Below are positions 61,608-64,000 of a stretch of 64,000 bases of DNA, piece by piece. Each line of letters starts with the position of its first letter. Position 1 is the stretch's first letter. A program made the position numbers and the translations under genes. Under the pieces are notes generated by a model. That model was not told where the DNA came from. It saw only the letters and a list, made by a program, of their open reading frames with translations, and ran no database searches. This DNA is from JAIBAJ01 sp965284645 (GTDB lineage Bacteria; Bacteroidota; Bacteroidia; JAIBAJ01), in contig OZ260106.1 in the NCBI GenBank assembly GCA_965284645.1, forward strand, positions 310,001-374,000, read 5' to 3'.

Positions 61608-63452
61608 ATGCCACGCCTATACCTTTTTTTACTCCTCGTTTGGAGCGGCCTTTCTACGGCTTTGGGCACCAACCCTCTGAAATTTTCGGTAGACCTCACC
61701 AAAATTACCGACGATCGATTAAAAGTAGAACTGCAAACACCCAACTTTTCAGAAGAAAACCTAGTCTATTCCTTCCCTAAAATGGTGCCCGGAACCTACA
61801 AAGTGTATGATTTCGGACGCTTTGTGGAGGAGTTGAAAGCTTTCGACCAAACCGGAAACGAACTTAAAGTCGAACACCCCAATTCCTGCGATTGGATCAT
61901 TCCTCAGTCCAACAAATTGGCCAAAATCGAATATTGGGTAAACGACACTTGGGATGCCGACACTGCAAACTTTGTCTTCGAACCTGCCGGAACCAACTTC
62001 CAAACAGATACCAATGTGGTATTGAACAACCATACGCTATTTGGCTATTTTAAAGGAAAAACCGAAACGCCCTATGAAATTACGGTTAAGAAGCCAAGCG
62101 GCTTTTATGGAGCTACAAGCCTTATTTCTTTGCAGTCATCAACCAACCAGGATGTATTTAAAACCATTCGCTACAACGACCTGGTCGATGCCCCGTTGAT
62201 GTATTGCAAACCCGATACCACAGCCATGGAAATTGGAGGTGCACAAATTCTGTTTTCGGTTTACAGCCCCAACAAGCAAGTAAGTGCCAAGTTTGTCGGG
62301 CAACAGATTAAACCTATACTCGAAGCAGCGAAAAATTACCTCGGTGGACAATTACCAATCAAGAAATACGCTTTTATCATCTATTTGTTCGATGGGTTCA
62401 GTGGTTCAGGTTCGGCAGGCGCCCTCGAACATAGCTACAGCAGCATGTATTTTTTACCCGAACAAGATAGCATTAGCATCAGCCAAACCGTTCGGGATGT
62501 GGCGGCCCATGAATTTTACCACATCATCACTCCTTTGAATATCCATTCAGAAGAAATCGGGAATTTCGATTTTTCAAACCCAAAAATGAGTCGACACCTC
62601 TGGCTTTATGAAGGGGTTACCGAATACACCGCCCACTATGTGCAATTGCGTGAAAAACTCAAAACAGAAAAGGAGTTTATGGAAGAAATGCAGCACAAAA
62701 TTCGCACTTCACGCAAGTATTTCAACGACAGCCTACCTTTCACCGAAATGAGCTTGGGATGCCTCGGACAATACGAAGACCAGTACCAAAATGTATACGA
62801 AAAAGGGGCCTTGATCGGACTTTGTTTGGATGTTAAATTGCGGCAGCTTACCAAGGGTGCCAAGGGGTTGCAGGACATAATCAATAGCTTGGCCAAGAAA
62901 TATCCGAAAGAAAAATCCTTTAAAGATCCGGATTTGATTCCAGAAATAGTGGCCCTTACTTTTCCTGAAATTGGTGAGTTTTTCAAAAATTTCATTGAGG
63001 GCAACAAACCGCTCCCATTTGAGGAAATATTTTCGGCCATAGGCTACAGCTACCGGGCCAAGGAGTATTCCAAAGACTTTTCGTTTGGTAGTTTGAAAAT
63101 GATTATTAACCAGGAAAACAAACGTTTGATCGTTTACGATACCAACGACATGGACGATTTTGGAAAGCTGCTAGGTTTTAAAGTTGGCGACCAGATTATG
63201 GCCATCAACGGAAAGAATGTTAACCAGCTGAATTTCAGGGAGGTGAAAACAAATTGGTACAACGGTGTTAAAGAAGGCGACCTGTTCAAAATAAAAGTAA
63301 TGCGAATGAACGAAAACGGCCATTTACGTCGCAAGGTCTTAAAAGCCAGGGCTGTACGTGTACAATTGATGCGTGAGGATGTACTCGAAAAACTCAGCAA
63401 TCCAAGTCCGGAACAAGTTCAGATGCTAAACTGGTGGATAGGCAAAAGCTAG
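61608..63452 (+). CDS. M61-family metallopeptidase with PDZ domain
   Basis: About 614 residues. The ATG at 61608 (MPRLYLFLLLVWSGLSTALG) gives a signal peptide; the GTG at 61545 is the upstream in-frame alternative. The N-terminal beta-domain (about 25-200) is followed by the catalytic domain with VAAHEFYHIITPLNIH (HExxH) and GALEHSYSS, and by a C-terminal PDZ domain (about 520-614, KVGDQIMAINGKNVNQ) typical of bacterial M61 glycyl aminopeptidases. It would trim peptides in the periplasm. Confidence 0.88.
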   Translation: MPRLYLFLLLVWSGLSTALGTNPLKFSVDLTKITDDRLKVELQTPNFSEENLVYSFPKMVPGTYKVYDFGRFVEELKAFDQTGNELKVEHPNSCDWIIPQSNKLAKIEYWVNDTWDADTANFVFEPAGTNFQTDTNVVLNNHTLFGYFKGKTETPYEITVKKPSGFYGATSLISLQSSTNQDVFKTIRYNDLVDAPLMYCKPDTTAMEIGGAQILFSVYSPNKQVSAKFVGQQIKPILEAAKNYLGGQLPIKKYAFIIYLFDGFSGSGSAGALEHSYSSMYFLPEQDSISISQTVRDVAAHEFYHIITPLNIHSEEIGNFDFSNPKMSRHLWLYEGVTEYTAHYVQLREKLKTEKEFMEEMQHKIRTSRKYFNDSLPFTEMSLGCLGQYEDQYQNVYEKGALIGLCLDVKLRQLTKGAKGLQDIINSLAKKYPKEKSFKDPDLIPEIVALTFPEIGEFFKNFIEGNKPLPFEEIFSAIGYSYRAKEYSKDFSFGSLKMIINQENKRLIVYDTNDMDDFGKLLGFKVGDQIMAINGKNVNQLNFREVKTNWYNGVKEGDLFKIKVMRMNENGHLRRKVLKARAVRVQLMREDVLEKLSNPSPEQVQMLNWWIGKS

Positions 63453-63474
63453 ATAAGCTTCTTTTTTACTTTTT

Positions 63475-64000
63475 GGCGGGTCCCTTTTCGGCCACAACCA
63501 TACTACCCTGAATAAACTATTTTCCTGGGCCTAAAAGGTCGCGCTTTCGCTAGTACTCCTCGGTCTGCTCCGTGCCTACGCAGCCCTGTGGGGTACCACG
63601 CTCTATCGCTACCCGGGGTTCTTCGTGCCCGGGTGTAGGTGAAGTACGGGGCTGTGGTATTTCATGCCGTGGCAATAAAAATGAGGGAAATAGTAGTGAG
63701 AAATAAGTAGTGAGAAAATAGAAAATAATACTGAACTACCAATCCAGGATATCCCATAACTCATATCCCATAACTCATATCTCACAACTCATATCTCATA
63801 TCTCATAACCTTCCTCACTACTCTTTTCTCTTTTCTCTTTTCTCACTTTACATTCTTCCGTCCGGGAAGGGATAGAAGCGGATAACCCACAGGGATGCGT
63901 AGGCACGGAGCAGACCGAGGATTAGAAGCGAATAGCCCGGTGCTTTCGCCAGGGTACACTATATTGTCTGGCACTACAGCTAAATGGCGAAAGCAGCCCG
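63475..64000. repeat. Composite inverted-repeat element (family A copies 11 and 12), cut by the window end
   Basis: A second copy of the 54571-55069 unit, in the same orientation: left terminus GGCGGGTCCC, a copy of A (63475-63680) with hairpin CCTTTTCGGCC/GGCCTAAAAGG (one changed base), then a purine- to pyrimidine-rich spacer with repeated AACTCATATCTCA units, and copy 12 on the minus strand from about 63858. The last bases (GAAAGCAGCCCG) look like the start of a right terminus, so the unit probably ends within a few bases beyond the window. Confidence 0.8.

Overview
The window looks like a chromosome segment of a Bacteroidota (Bacteroidetes) bacterium, probably of the Flavobacteriia/Sphingobacteriia/Chitinophagia side. 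The evidence is five large secreted proteins ending in a type IX secretion (T9SS) sorting domain, a TonB receptor with a CarboxypepD_reg-like domain, Bacteroidetes-type -7 promoter boxes (TAnnTTTG) very close to start codons, rare Shine-Dalgarno sequences, and families typical of the phylum (DUF2851, DUF3127, DUF6169-like, single-chain lycopene cyclase, NTP_transf_5). I saw no rRNA, tRNA, prophage, integrase or CRISPR array.

Layout. 0.7-9.3 kb: epimerase, M14 carboxypeptidase, a small gene followed by a broken DUF6169-like gene, SRPBCC protein, metzincin protease, and the Sua5/transaldolase pair. 10.0-15.1 kb: a tight five-gene operon (DegT aminotransferase, UDP-glucose dehydrogenase, MiaE, acyl-CoA carboxylase beta chain, QueD-like). 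15.4-18.1 kb: a TPP riboswitch with its promoter in front of a TonB receptor, so a thiamine-regulated outer-membrane transporter. 18.4-24.1 kb: secreted protein, fmt, Ppx/GppA, nucleoid-associated protein, and the carotenoid pair crtZ/lycopene cyclase. 24.1-25.6 kb: a serine hydrolase with altered active-site motifs and a DUF1801 protein. 25.7-30.0 kb: a compact cluster of PqqD-like protein with an acidic tail, HprK-related kinase, two glycosyltransferases and an NTP_transf_5 protein; this is the best candidate for an undescribed pathway. 30.0-38.8 kb: T9SS proteins, lipoproteins, Xaa-Pro aminopeptidase, SurE. 38.8-49 kb: a 1,146-residue Ala/Lys/Glu-rich coiled-coil protein, an amino-acid-oxidase-like flavoenzyme, an RND exporter split into two overlapping frames, DUF3127 with an SSB-like tail, Pcm, DUF2851. 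49-50 kb: a RAYT-type transposase bracketed by mirror-image palindromes. 50-54.4 kb: a six-gene minus-strand operon (TPR, Fe-ADH, HemJ, thioesterase, outer-membrane protein, CPBP protease). 55-63.5 kb: beta-CASP nuclease, a PKD-rich T9SS protein, RecN and an M61 peptidase.

Nearly every long intergenic gap holds one or both of two dispersed repeat families that I could define from the sequence. Family A (about 150-220 bp, 12 copies, GC-rich) carries a GGCGGG(T/C)CCC-type terminus and a hairpin conserved by compensatory changes. It occurs singly or as head-to-head pairs, two of which form a ~500 bp composite duplicated at 54.6 and 63.5 kb. Family B (about 150-170 bp, 7 copies, AT-rich) has imperfect terminal inverted repeats around AACCCA(A/G)ATTA and several internal hairpins; one copy is nested inside a family A copy. 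Both look like non-autonomous, MITE- or REP-like elements or structured RNAs. They also generate false ORFs that share the same translated peptide.
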